Assembly (NCBI GenBank): GCA_016934315.1
Contig: JAFGSY010000020.1
Coordinates: 57,223 to 121,222 of the forward strand
Source of the DNA: Candidatus Anaeroferrophillus wilburensis
GTDB lineage: Bacteria > Desulfobacterota > Anaeroferrophillalia > Anaeroferrophillales > Anaeroferrophillaceae
Reading direction: 5' to 3'
DNA: 64,000 nt
Part shown: positions 24,859 to 32,839 of the stretch, in pieces
Numbering within the stretch: position 1 is the stretch's first letter
How the letters are laid out: each line of letters begins with the position of its first letter
The notes under the pieces: model-generated
What the model was told of the DNA's origin: nothing
What the model saw: only the letters and a program-made list of their open reading frames with translations
Databases searched by the model: none
Made by a program: the position numbers and the translations under genes

Positions 24859-25149
24859 AATCATACACCCCGAAATTCTCACTTGCACACGAAACAGATA
24901 GTACATAATGGCATTATTCTCATTTTTTTAATATTGTTTTCGGGAAATGTCAATCTTTCCCAGTTGTCGGGATGGCACAGTTTTTATTTGCGACAGGAGT
25001 TGCCAGTAAATGATAGCCGGAAAACGGGGGGGGAAGCTGAGAAGCAAGCGGATAATTTTCGATGAACCTAGTTGATGCCCGGGAACGGCAGCGGTCAGGT
25101 TTGCTTATGCGTTGACATCACCCATACCTGACATTATACTGACATTGTT

Positions 25150-25200
25150 GTTGATAATTACAATGAGGAAAAGATACCATACCTGCTCTTAATTATCAAC
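25150..25200. repeat. Perfect 11-bp inverted repeat GTTGATAATTA
   Basis: GTTGATAATTA at 25150-25160 and its exact reverse complement at 25190-25200, with a 29-base spacer. It is directly followed by a second palindrome at 25201. Confidence 0.6.
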
Positions 25201-25225
25201 TTATCAGGGCAAATTGACCTGATAA
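25201..25225. repeat. Near-perfect 25-bp palindrome TTATCAGG...CCTGATAA
   Basis: TTATCAGG g CAA a TTG a CCTGATAA reads as one dyad with a single mismatch. It could be an operator or the base of a hairpin; there is no T-run. It abuts the 11-bp repeat on the left and overlaps the 80-nt hairpin on the right. Confidence 0.5.
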
Positions 25226-25302
25226 TCGCCGCGGATCAGTCGCGAGCGAGTTGACAAGCTTGCTTGTCTGGCTCGTGTAGCCGACTGCAGCCGCGGCGAT
25301 TA
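25223..25302. repeat. 80-nt bulged hairpin just before the lipoprotein gene
   Basis: TAATCGCCGCGG (25223-25234) pairs exactly with CCGCGGCGATTA (25291-25302). Inside, AGTCG/CGACT, CGAG/CTCG and GACAAG/CTTGTC pair in register around a CTTG loop, separated by small bulges. The structure ends ten bases before the next start codon, so it could control translation or be a mobile palindromic repeat unit. It lacks the AAC/GTT ends expected for attC. Confidence 0.6.
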
Positions 25303-25311
25303 GGGTAAATA

Positions 25312-26073
25312 ATGATGTCTAGGCAAGATCAATCTAATTGGATAATTGTATCCGCGTTAGCTGTAGTAATATTGCTGTCCGGTTGTGCAACAACAAAGAC
25401 TCCTTATTGGAAAAACACTTCATATGGGACTTGGGAATTCAATAGTGCAGAGATAAAGAAACTTCCAGATATTTCTCTGCGCAAAATCCTGTCGTTGGCA
25501 TCAGTAAACCCGGGTGAGAAGGTGCAAATTCTGGTAAGAGCACAGAACCTTGATGGAATTGCGGAGGTAAAACAGATTGCAGGTTCTGAAGATGTGATCG
25601 TAACAGATTTGCAAGGACAAGAGGTGAGAGTAAAAATAGCTCAGATCACGGAAATCCAAAGCAGACGGCAGATAAGAGTGATGCCCAAAGGAAAAACAAC
25701 CGATGAAGCAGCAGAAGAAGCTGCTGAGGCATTAACGTACGCACCGCTTATCCCAATTGCAATTGCTACGTGGCCTTTTCTCAGGGCATCAGGACTTGAT
25801 GAAGGAAAAAATGCGGACGATAAGGAAAAAGCCTTAATTGCATATGGAGGCATGTCCAAGGAAGAACTAATAAAGCATTTAGGGGATCCAATGGAAAAAT
25901 ATTACTGTAAAGACAATTACGGCGATGAAGAAGTCTGGATTTACAATAAGGATCAAGTTCTTCGCGGTGGTAGAGCTCTATTCATTCGTTCAGCAGACGA
26001 GATGGTGTATTATACATCACACAATACCACCTTTTTTAAAAATTCAAAAAACTGTTCAAAACTAAAAAAATAA
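25312..26073 (+). CDS. AT-rich lipoprotein of unknown function, cassette-like
   Basis: 253-aa predicted lipoprotein with lipobox LLSGC at about residue 25. The body has a KVQILVRAQNLDGIAEVKQI segment and a VIVTDLQGQEVRVKIAQI pair that suggest small beta domains; a possible membrane stretch lies near LIPIAIATWPFL. The C-terminal GGMSKEELIKHLGDPMEKYY recalls SmpA/BamE-like 'G.s..el..llG.P' modules. Codon use is clearly more AT-rich than in the flanking genes, and the gene ends right at an attC-like sequence, both hinting at horizontal transfer. Confidence 0.7.
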   Translation: MMSRQDQSNWIIVSALAVVILLSGCATTKTPYWKNTSYGTWEFNSAEIKKLPDISLRKILSLASVNPGEKVQILVRAQNLDGIAEVKQIAGSEDVIVTDLQGQEVRVKIAQITEIQSRRQIRVMPKGKTTDEAAEEAAEALTYAPLIPIAIATWPFLRASGLDEGKNADDKEKALIAYGGMSKEELIKHLGDPMEKYYCKDNYGDEEVWIYNKDQVLRGGRALFIRSADEMVYYTSHNTTFFKNSKNCSKLKK

Positions 26074-26074
26074 T

Positions 26075-26160
26075 GCCCTAACAAGACAACTGCACTCGGA
26101 CGGCAAAAAGAGGGCTCGTTCCTCGCTCTACTTTTTACCGTCGGTGATTTGAGTCGTTTG
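26075..26160. mobile_element. attC-like site (possible integron cassette end)
   Basis: Directly after the lipoprotein stop lies GCCCTAACAAG, then CACTCGGACGG, which pairs with CCGTCGGTG at 26138-26146 leaving two extra bases on the left arm, as in attC sites. Between them AAAAAG/CTTTTT and GC-rich pairs extend the stem. The right end GTCGTTTGA keeps GTT but not the full GTTRRRY box. No integrase gene is in the window. Confidence 0.5.
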
Positions 26161-26183
26161 AAACATTGTGGAGGTATAGAAAA

Positions 26184-26903
26184 ATGCGAAGGTGTGTATC
26201 TATTCTGGTCCTCGTTCTTGCTGTCGCCGCGACGCCTCTGCTGGCCCAGGAAACCGGGATGGGGCCATATATCACGGTATCTGGGTTTGCTGAGGAATGG
26301 ATTGATCCGGACGTCGCCGTTTGGACGGTTTCGATTGAAACTGATGGGAAGGAACTCAAGGACCTCAAACGGGAGAACGACGACGAATATGAGCGCGTCT
26401 TGGATGTCGCGCGAGCACTCGATGTTCCAACTCAACACACGACCTCCGGACGTATTGGGGTACGTCGAGTGTATGAGACCGACAATCATGGCCGGCCGGG
26501 AAATTTCAGCCACTTCCAGCTCACAAGGCAGGTAAAAATCGAGCAACACGATATTGACCGTTTTGAAGAGTTTTTGGATAAGCTGCTGATGGATGGGGAT
26601 TTGAACGTCCAACTCAACTACAATTTGACGACAATGGGCGAGGTCCGTGAGCGGCTTAAGCTGCAGGCCACGTATGCCGCCCGTTCCAAGGCTGAGAAGT
26701 TAGCTGCTGCACTGGGGGCATCGGTTGGCGGTCCGTTGATCGTAAGTGAATACCCCATAATCACGGATTACGCACAGGTCGATAGGCGTTCAATGCAAGC
26801 TGGAATGGTTTCACAATCCACACCTGAACGCATTCATGTAACAGAGCACATCTACGTACGCTTTGCCCTTCTTCACGGAAAAAAGAGGGCTGAAAAGCCC
26901 TAA
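26184..26903 (+). CDS. SIMPL (DUF541) domain exported protein
   Basis: 239-aa protein with a signal peptide ending TPLLAQ and the SIMPL/DUF541 fold: VSGFAEEWIDPDVAVWTVSIET at the start of the mature part, a central YNLTTMGEVRERLKLQATYAARSKAEKLAAALGASVGG and a terminal HIYVRFAL strand. Family members (BP26 type) form periplasmic oligomers of unclear function. ATG 26184 follows GGAGGTATAGAAAA. Its stop codon lies inside a second GCCCTAACAAG, so it looks like another cassette gene. Confidence 0.85.
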   Translation: MRRCVSILVLVLAVAATPLLAQETGMGPYITVSGFAEEWIDPDVAVWTVSIETDGKELKDLKRENDDEYERVLDVARALDVPTQHTTSGRIGVRRVYETDNHGRPGNFSHFQLTRQVKIEQHDIDRFEEFLDKLLMDGDLNVQLNYNLTTMGEVRERLKLQATYAARSKAEKLAAALGASVGGPLIVSEYPIITDYAQVDRRSMQAGMVSQSTPERIHVTEHIYVRFALLHGKKRAEKP

Positions 26904-26907
26904 CAAG
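26897..26907. repeat. Second copy of GCCCTAACAAG at a stop codon
   Basis: Identical to the 11-mer at 26075-26085 and again placed at the end of a gene, here containing its TAA. A short hairpin GTGTTT/AAACAC follows. It fits the 5' part of a second, truncated attC-like site. Confidence 0.45.
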
Positions 26908-27036
26908 TGTTTGCAGGTGAAACACAACGCTGGTGGCTACCGCGCCGCTTCTGCAGATGAGTCTCGGATTGACAATGCCCTACGCTCAATCGGCTGGCGA
27001 TTGTACGAAACGTTGCCGGAGTATAAGGTAAAAAAC

Positions 27037-27417
27037 ATGCTGATTGAAATCTTGGCCAATGATCTGCCATGTCTCACATGCACTGCCGTCATCATCATAC
27101 CTGAAATCGGTCTGGCTGAAGCCGGGCACATCCGCTGTCTGACTGCGGGGCAGGAGGTCGAAAGCAAACACGAATTTCATGCCTTAAGCCAGATAGCCCT
27201 GCTGCAGTTTGATGATAATGATATCGTTCCCCGCCAGTGTTCCGCTCCCCTCTGCATCCGGTCATCGGACGGGGATTTCCATTTGGCAAACGGGGTGGTC
27301 ATTTGCCGCTCTGCGGATGGCTCCCTGGCCGTTTTAAGCTGTACTGACCTGCCTCTACGAAAATTTTTTGAAGCTGCACACCGTTTCTGCACCCGCTGGG
27401 TACGCTTGGATATTTAG
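27037..27417 (+). CDS. Hypothetical protein
   Basis: 126-aa open frame from an ATG preceded by AAGG eight bases upstream. It contains several Cys (DLPCLTC, HIRC, RQCS, VVICR) and a beta-rich middle, with no family I recognise. It follows the second cassette-like gene and may be a remnant or a small accessory gene; frames on the other strand are shorter. Confidence 0.4.
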   Translation: MLIEILANDLPCLTCTAVIIIPEIGLAEAGHIRCLTAGQEVESKHEFHALSQIALLQFDDNDIVPRQCSAPLCIRSSDGDFHLANGVVICRSADGSLAVLSCTDLPLRKFFEAAHRFCTRWVRLDI

Positions 27418-27566
27418 TTCACTGACAACCTAAGGTTGAAGTTTTCGCACTGGCTCCCATGTTCCTGATCCGGTACTAAGGGCGCTCAATCGGAGCCGCA
27501 AGAAATCCCAAGACCCGGGGATGAACGCCGTCAACCCGGTAATTCACAATAAAAAGGGAGAAGATT

Positions 27567-27986
27567 GTGCCCACAGAAGAAAACAAGGCCATTGCGAGAA
27601 GGTTTATCCAAGTATGGGGCAGCGGTGAGCTGGATCTTATCGACGAGCTTGCGGCCCCTGCGCTTACCGTACACTATCCCATACTCCCCCACGTCATCCG
27701 AGGGGGAAAAACGTTTAAAAAACTCCTCCATGGTTTTCGTTCATCCTTTCCTGACGCCACGCTCCACGTTGAGGAAGAGATTGCCGAAGACGACAAGGTT
27801 GTGATACGCTGGCGTTTTTCCGGCACCCATCAGGGCGATTTTTTGAACATCCCCGCAACGGGCAAGAAAGTACAATGGACCGGCATCACGATCTATCACA
27901 TCGTTGACGGAAAAGTGGCGGCAGAAAAGGGTGAGGAGGATTTCCTCGGCTTGCTCTGCCAGCTTGGCCTTGACCCACGGCCATGA
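27567..27986 (+). CDS. SnoaL-like ester cyclase/NTF2-fold protein
   Basis: 139-aa NTF2-like protein of the SnoaL group (N-terminal NKAIARRFIQVWGSGELDLI, then the VEEEIAEDDKVVIRWRFSG and WTGITIYHIVDGKVAAEK strands). Members bind small hydrophobic molecules and some act as cyclases or hydrolases; the substrate here is unknown. GTG 27567 follows GGGAGAAGATT. It stands alone between the cassette-like region and the QueG-like gene. Confidence 0.8.
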   Translation: MPTEENKAIARRFIQVWGSGELDLIDELAAPALTVHYPILPHVIRGGKTFKKLLHGFRSSFPDATLHVEEEIAEDDKVVIRWRFSGTHQGDFLNIPATGKKVQWTGITIYHIVDGKVAAEKGEEDFLGLLCQLGLDPRP

Positions 27987-28079
27987 CCAGTCAGGCCCAG
28001 CGGGATCACGGGCTGTTGCACCTGCACTTGGTTGCGGTCTAATTTTTGGAAGCATTTGTTCATGCTAGAGGTGTGAAAA

Positions 28080-29132
28080 GTGGACAAACTAACCGAAGAC
28101 CTCAAAGAGATGGCTCTGACCCTCGGCGCTTTCAAAGTGGGCATCGCCACAACTGAAACACTTGCCGGCGGCCCGCCTTCCGCCGACCTTACCTCTGTTC
28201 TGCCGGCGGCAAAATCGGCAGTCTGTTTTGCCGTGGCTTTCGACCAGAATCTTATCGAGCCGTACTTCAAAAAAGAGGATCACAAAGCCCTGGAAACCAA
28301 TAAAGTACGAACCACCACCCTGGCCAACGGTATTGCCCTGGAAATAGCAGAATTTCTGCAGCAGCAGGGATACCAGGCGGTCCCCCAGGGGGCAAATTTC
28401 GTTTACCGGCAGGATACCGAAAACTGGCTGATGGACATGCACCCGCCTATCTCTCATCGATATCTGGCGGCCCGCTCCGGAATCGGCCATCTAGGCTACT
28501 CAGGCAATATTATCACCAAAGAATATGGCTCGGCGATTGTCCTGGCTTCGATTGTTACGGACGCGGAACTGGTCCCCACAGCCCCCCTGCCGGAGGAGGA
28601 AAACTACTGTGATGATTGCAAGCTCTGCCTGGCCGTCTGCTCCTCCGGCTACGTGGACCCGGTTGAGAAAGTCACCGTAACCCTCGGTGGAAAAGAGTTC
28701 AGCTACGGCAAGCGCAGAAGCAACAGCCGCTGCTTCCTTGTCTGCGGCGGACTTGCAGGCCTGAACACCTCCGGCACATGGTCCACCTGGTCTCCCGCCC
28801 GTTTTGAGATCCCGGAAAAAGATGAAGATTTTCTGGCCGCACTCCCGGCTGCTACCGAAGCATACCTTGGCAGACCGAAGTTTGAAGGTGGATTTTTTAT
28901 CTGCCTGATTGACGGCTCGCGGATGGAATATACCTGTTCCAACTGCCATTTCGTCTGCCATCCTGACAAAGAAATCCGCAAAGCACGATACAAAATGCTC
29001 ATGGAGGGCGGCGTGGTGATCCAGGAACTTGACGGCGCCCGCAGGGCGGTCACACCCGAAGAAGCAAAAAAATATCTTGAATCCTTGCCGCCGGACAGGA
29101 GAAAACTGTACGATTCGGCTTTGGTGGAATAA
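28080..29132 (+). CDS. QueG-like iron-sulfur oxidoreductase
   Basis: 350-aa protein related to epoxyqueuosine reductase and reductive-dehalogenase-like enzymes. The N-terminal half has the HRYLAARSGIGHLGYSGNI block seen near the cobalamin face of QueG, followed by an Fe-S segment CDDCKLCLAVC and a second Cys group CSNCHFVCHPD near residue 288. The HEAT-like C-terminus of true QueG is lacking, so it is more likely one of the uncharacterised anaerobic paralogs. GTG 28080 follows AGAGGTGTGAAAA. A ferritin-like gene follows after 38 bases, so both may respond to oxygen or iron. Confidence 0.75.
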   Translation: MDKLTEDLKEMALTLGAFKVGIATTETLAGGPPSADLTSVLPAAKSAVCFAVAFDQNLIEPYFKKEDHKALETNKVRTTTLANGIALEIAEFLQQQGYQAVPQGANFVYRQDTENWLMDMHPPISHRYLAARSGIGHLGYSGNIITKEYGSAIVLASIVTDAELVPTAPLPEEENYCDDCKLCLAVCSSGYVDPVEKVTVTLGGKEFSYGKRRSNSRCFLVCGGLAGLNTSGTWSTWSPARFEIPEKDEDFLAALPAATEAYLGRPKFEGGFFICLIDGSRMEYTCSNCHFVCHPDKEIRKARYKMLMEGGVVIQELDGARRAVTPEEAKKYLESLPPDRRKLYDSALVE

Positions 29133-29170
29133 CCTGCAGATACATTCACACCCACGAAAGGAGAAGAATC

Positions 29171-29473
29171 ATGCCGGAATTTGGATCACCCTTTTCAGGA
29201 TTGGCACATGGCAGAAAGCTCACCAATGAGGAGCTCATCCGGGCAATTCGGTTCATGATCGCTGCGGAGTACGAAGCAATTCAGCTGTACATGCAGCTGG
29301 CCGAATCAACGGACAATAAGCTGGCCATCGAGGTTCTCAAGGACATCGCCGATGAAGAGCGCGTCCATGCGGGGGAGTTTCTCCGACTGCTCAAGGAACT
29401 GGCCCCGGATGAAGAAAAATTCTATGCCGAAGGGGCCGAGGAAGTTGAAGAGGAGATCGACAAGCTGAAGTAG
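29171..29473 (+). CDS. Small ferritin-like/rubrerythrin-family protein
   Basis: 100-aa helical-hairpin protein with the di-iron residues E and ExxH in AAEYEAIQLYMQLAEST and DEERVHAGEF. Its length and layout resemble the encapsulated ferritin (EncFtn) subunit and the N-terminal domain fused to archaeal encapsulins, which dimerise to make a ferroxidase site. No encapsulin shell gene is in the window. GAAAGGAGAAGAATC precedes the ATG. It probably oxidises or stores iron or removes peroxide. Confidence 0.8.
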   Translation: MPEFGSPFSGLAHGRKLTNEELIRAIRFMIAAEYEAIQLYMQLAESTDNKLAIEVLKDIADEERVHAGEFLRLLKELAPDEEKFYAEGAEEVEEEIDKLK

Positions 29474-29554
29474 AACATGCCCCTGATTTTTAGCACCCGG
29501 CAGCCTGGATAGTTTATCCTGCAGCTGAGGACGCACCATGGAAGGATCGTGTCA

Positions 29555-30013
29555 ATGTTCAGGTTTGTTGCCGTCATTAGTGTTTTCTTGTTTGTCTGCT
29601 CAGCTCTGCTTGCCTGCGCAGGCAGTCATCCTGCACACCTCGGGATCTCTGATTCAGGCCTGGCTCCCTGTCCGTCGTCACCCAACTGCGTCTCCAGCGA
29701 CGATCAGGATAAAAACCACAAAGTTTTGCCGCTTCAGCTTGCGGCAGCGCCTGCTGATGCCTGGCAAGCGGTACGCGAACTGGTCCTGGCGCTGCCCCGG
29801 ACCCGGATTGTTGACGAAACAGCAGATTACCTGCACGCAGAATGCCGAACCCTGCTTGGCTTCGTTGATGACCTTGAACTCCACTTGCGCCCCGCCGAAG
29901 GGATCATCGCAGTCCGCTCAGCTTCACGTTTGGGATACTCAGACCTCGGGGTCAATCGACGCCGGGTAGAAGGGTTGCGGGCTGCGCTCAGCAGCAGGAA
30001 CATCGTCAAATAA
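29555..30013 (+). CDS. DUF1499 family lipoprotein
   Basis: 152-aa protein with a signal peptide and lipobox-like ALLAC, then the DUF1499 pattern: LAPCPSSPNCVSSDD, a central TADYLHAECRTLLGFVDDLEL and the terminal SASRLGYSDLGVNRRRVE. The family is of unknown function. ATG 29555 is eight bases after AAGGA; a GTG six bases upstream is less well placed. It runs into the following regulator gene with one base between. Confidence 0.8.
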   Translation: MFRFVAVISVFLFVCSALLACAGSHPAHLGISDSGLAPCPSSPNCVSSDDQDKNHKVLPLQLAAAPADAWQAVRELVLALPRTRIVDETADYLHAECRTLLGFVDDLELHLRPAEGIIAVRSASRLGYSDLGVNRRRVEGLRAALSSRNIVK

Positions 30014-30014
30014 C

Positions 30015-30971
30015 ATGTCGAAGAAGACGGAAAAAGCCATTCCCGTTCCCCGGGAGATCCTGCTCAACAACATCCAGGAACTGGTGGTCCATGAAAGCCG
30101 GGAGATGAAAATCCTCTGGGCCAACCGGGTGGCATGTGAACGGGGAGGACTGTCCATCGATGACATTGTCGGCCGCTACTGCTACGATGTCTGGGCCCGG
30201 CGCACCACCCCCTGCCCGGACTGTCCGGTCATTCTGGCCATGGAAACCGGGCAACCCCATGAAAAAGAGGTGACTGATCATGACGGCACCGCCTGGCTGA
30301 TCCATGGCTATCCCCTCCGGGACGCCGATGGTACCATAACCGGCGGCATGGAAATTTCACTGAATATTACCGACCGGAAGATGGCGGAACAGAAACTGCA
30401 GCACTACCGTGATCAGCTGGAAGAACTGGTGGCCAGCCGGACCCGGGAACTTTCCAGAACCAATCAGCAGCTGGTCAAAGAGATGCAGGAGCGGCTTCAG
30501 ATTGAAAAGCAGCTGAAAAAGCGGGAACGGCAGCTGGAAGAAAAATCCCGTTACCTTGAAGAGGCCAATACGGCCTTGCGGGTTCTTCTCGAGCAGCGGG
30601 AAAAAGACAAGCGCGAGCTGGAAGAAAACGTTCTCCTCAATGTTGAAAAGTCCCTCATCCCCTACCTGGAAAAGCTGAGAAGAACCAGCACCGCTGCCGA
30701 CCGTCATGCCTATCTCGACATCCTCGAGTCAAGCATGAACAGCATGGTATCTCCCTTCTACCGGAATATCACCTTGAAAAACTTCAACCTGACCCCCAGG
30801 GAGATAGAGATAGCCGCCCTTATCAAGGCAGGCAAAACCAGCAAGGAGATAGCCCTGCTCCTGAACTTGTCACCCAGGACCATCGACCTCCATCGCTTGC
30901 ATATCAGGCAGAAACTCGGATTGAAAGCAAAGCACACCAATCTCCGTTCGACCCTGCTTTCCCATTCGTAA
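30015..30971 (+). CDS. PAS sensor - coiled coil - LuxR-type DNA-binding regulator
   Basis: 318-aa cytosolic regulator. A PAS domain covers about residues 15-125 with a CPDC pair at the loop (RRTTPCPDCPVIL) that could bind metal or respond to redox. A long coiled coil (125-215) links it to a LuxR-type helix-turn-helix at about 255-310 (LTPREIEIAALIKAGKTSKE). No receiver or kinase domain is present, so it is a one-component regulator. It is followed, 318 bases later, by abfD, the best candidate target by position only. Confidence 0.85.
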   Translation: MSKKTEKAIPVPREILLNNIQELVVHESREMKILWANRVACERGGLSIDDIVGRYCYDVWARRTTPCPDCPVILAMETGQPHEKEVTDHDGTAWLIHGYPLRDADGTITGGMEISLNITDRKMAEQKLQHYRDQLEELVASRTRELSRTNQQLVKEMQERLQIEKQLKKRERQLEEKSRYLEEANTALRVLLEQREKDKRELEENVLLNVEKSLIPYLEKLRRTSTAADRHAYLDILESSMNSMVSPFYRNITLKNFNLTPREIEIAALIKAGKTSKEIALLLNLSPRTIDLHRLHIRQKLGLKAKHTNLRSTLLSHS

Positions 30972-31289
30972 CCAGCCAATACCTCTCCCCAATCATCAGC
31001 ACACGCGCTGTCCATGACCATCCATCGCACCGATAGTTACGTATATAATACAAGTATTATCTATGTGATGTTTAAGCATTGCGCTCCCTGATACTCCTGT
31101 CATACTAATCAGATATCAGCAAATAATCCTATGGCGCGGCCACATTGCCATAACCAGGCAGCACGGTGTTGTCTCGGGATTGATTCTGCACTCCCCGACC
31201 ACAGTCGACGAACAACAATGCGGGACGTGCTGGAGCAGCTGGCTGCATGGGACAACAATTCTTATTAAACAGGAAAACAGGAGGGTACA
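30972..31289. promoter_or_regulatory. Upstream region of the 4-hydroxybutyryl-CoA dehydratase gene
   Basis: 318 bases without a gene. A 16-bp palindrome ATAATACAAGTATTAT at 31044-31059 overlaps a TATAAT hexamer (31043-31048), a plausible promoter/operator of abfD or a regulator site. A purine-rich ACAGGAGGGTACA directly precedes the abfD start. Confidence 0.4.
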
Positions 31290-32735
31290 ATGGCAATCAA
31301 GACGGCAAAAGAATATCGCGAACGGATGGACAAACTACGGCCGAAGCTTTTTTTCGGTGGTAAACGGGTGGAGAACCTCAATGACCACCCGGTCAGCAAG
31401 GGGGTCGTCGATGCCACCGCGCGGGTATACGAACTGACCATGGACCCCGACTACGCCGACATTATGACGGCCACCTCCCATCTGACCGGCGAGCCCATCA
31501 GCCGCGCCCTGCATATTCACCAGAGCAAGGAGGACCTCTTCAAGCGTCTGGATATGGCCCGCCTGAGCAGCCAGAAGCTGGGAACCTGCAACTACCGCTG
31601 TCCCGGCAACGAGATGCTGCCCTCGCTGGCGGCCACCACCTGGGAAATCGACCACGATAAAGGAACGGAATACCACCAGCGCTTCAACAACTATATGCGC
31701 TTCGCCCAGGAACATGACCTGGTGGTCAGCGGCTCGGTTACCGACCCAAAAGGCGACCGCAGCAAAAGGCCCCTTGAACAGGACCCCGATCTCTATGTCC
31801 ACGTGGTGGAAAGAAGGGCCGACGGCATCATCGTCAACGGTGCCAAGCAGCATGCCACCGGCGCCTACGCCGCCGACGAAACACTGGTCCTGCCCGGCAT
31901 CTCCTGCAAAAAGGGCGAGGAGGATTACGCCTTGGCCTTTGTCATCCCCAACGGCACCGAAGGGGTCACCTATGTGGGCCAATACAATGCTTTCAGTATG
32001 GAAAGGGAATATGAACACAACCAGAAGACGTTGGGCAACCCTGTCTATGGCCAGCGGGAAACCTGCCTGATCATCTTTGACCACGTCTTCGTTCCCTGGG
32101 ATCGGGTGTTCATGTGCGGCGAAGTGGAATACACCCAGAAATTCATCACCCGCTTTGCCAAAACCCACCGGATGAACTGCGGCGGCGCCTGCAAAGTCGG
32201 CTTCATGGATCTGATCATCGGCGCCACTAAGCTGATTGCCGAATACAACGGCCTGGAAAATGCCTCCCACATCGCCCAGAAGATTACCCGTATGCTCCAG
32301 CTAAACGACACCTCGCTGGCCTGCGCCACGGCGGCGGCCTACTTCGGCAGAGAAGAACCGGCGGGCTCCGGGGTGTTCATGCCCGATGAAGCCATGGGCA
32401 ACATCGCCAAACTTAATACCAACGACGGTTTCTGGGAAGTCATGGCTCTGGCCGGCGACATTGCCGGCGGCCTACCGGCCACCATGCCCAGCGAAAAGGA
32501 ACTGGACAACCCCGAAACCATGGCTTATGTGGCCAAATATCTCAAAGCCGCCGTCCCGGCTGACCAGCGGCTGCGCATTGCCCGTTTTCTCCAGCACTGG
32601 GTTGCCGGCCTGCACGGCCTGGGGACCTACCAGGGTTCCGGCCCGAACCAGAGCCAGTATGTGGCCCTCTACCGAATCGCCGATCTGGAAGGCAAAAAGA
32701 AAATGGCCCTGGAACTGGCCAACGCCATTAGCTGA
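31290..32735 (+). CDS. abfD: 4-hydroxybutyryl-CoA dehydratase / vinylacetyl-CoA isomerase
   Basis: 481-aa radical flavoenzyme of the HpaB/AbfD family that dehydrates 4-hydroxybutyryl-CoA to crotonyl-CoA in 4-aminobutyrate and succinate fermentation and in the 3-hydroxypropionate/4-hydroxybutyrate cycles. Cluster ligand candidates are C100 and C104 (LGTCNYRCPGNE), H293 and C301 (THRMNCGGACKVG), matching the known three-Cys-one-His [4Fe-4S] site. The FAD-binding and C-terminal blocks GLHGLGTYQGSGPNQSQYVA are intact. It is orphaned: no CoA-transferase, 4-hydroxybutyrate dehydrogenase or acyl-CoA dehydrogenase is nearby. Confidence 0.9.
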   Translation: MAIKTAKEYRERMDKLRPKLFFGGKRVENLNDHPVSKGVVDATARVYELTMDPDYADIMTATSHLTGEPISRALHIHQSKEDLFKRLDMARLSSQKLGTCNYRCPGNEMLPSLAATTWEIDHDKGTEYHQRFNNYMRFAQEHDLVVSGSVTDPKGDRSKRPLEQDPDLYVHVVERRADGIIVNGAKQHATGAYAADETLVLPGISCKKGEEDYALAFVIPNGTEGVTYVGQYNAFSMEREYEHNQKTLGNPVYGQRETCLIIFDHVFVPWDRVFMCGEVEYTQKFITRFAKTHRMNCGGACKVGFMDLIIGATKLIAEYNGLENASHIAQKITRMLQLNDTSLACATAAAYFGREEPAGSGVFMPDEAMGNIAKLNTNDGFWEVMALAGDIAGGLPATMPSEKELDNPETMAYVAKYLKAAVPADQRLRIARFLQHWVAGLHGLGTYQGSGPNQSQYVALYRIADLEGKKKMALELANAIS

Positions 32736-32764
32736 GCACAACAACAGACAAAACAACGGTACAT

Positions 32765-32839
32765 AAAATGCTGCCGCAGGAGCAAACGGTGAAAAGGCTT
32801 TCAGCAGGGCTGCCCACCATGCTCCTGCGGCAGCATTTT
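32765..32839. repeat. Perfect 20-bp inverted repeat between convergent genes
   Basis: The 20 bases AAAATGCTGCCGCAGGAGCA at 32765-32784 recur as an exact reverse complement at 32820-32839, with a 35-base loop. The right arm is the end of the metallopeptidase coding sequence (read on the minus strand), so the left arm is an inverted copy of coding DNA. Arms end in AAAA/TTTT, so it could work as a bidirectional terminator for abfD and the metallopeptidase. Confidence 0.7.

Larger units (their letters stand above)
24865..25311. other. Intergenic region rich in inverted repeats
   Basis: About 450 bases without a convincing gene. The left part is the likely promoter area of the minus-strand operon (AT-rich, with a T-run near 24923-24929). 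The right 160 bases hold three strong inverted repeats, listed separately, leading up to the start of an AT-rich lipoprotein gene. Confidence 0.6.

Noticed and set aside
25223..25302. 80-nt hairpin considered as an attC site
   Set aside because: It lacks the AAC and GTT boxes at its ends; kept as a repeat of unknown type.
31131..31148. TGGCGCGGCCACATTGCC considered as a sigma54 promoter of abfD
   Set aside because: The distance between GG and GC is two bases too long for a sigma54 site.
31335..32270. Minus-strand open frame of 311 codons
   Set aside because: Antisense to abfD, which is unmistakable.
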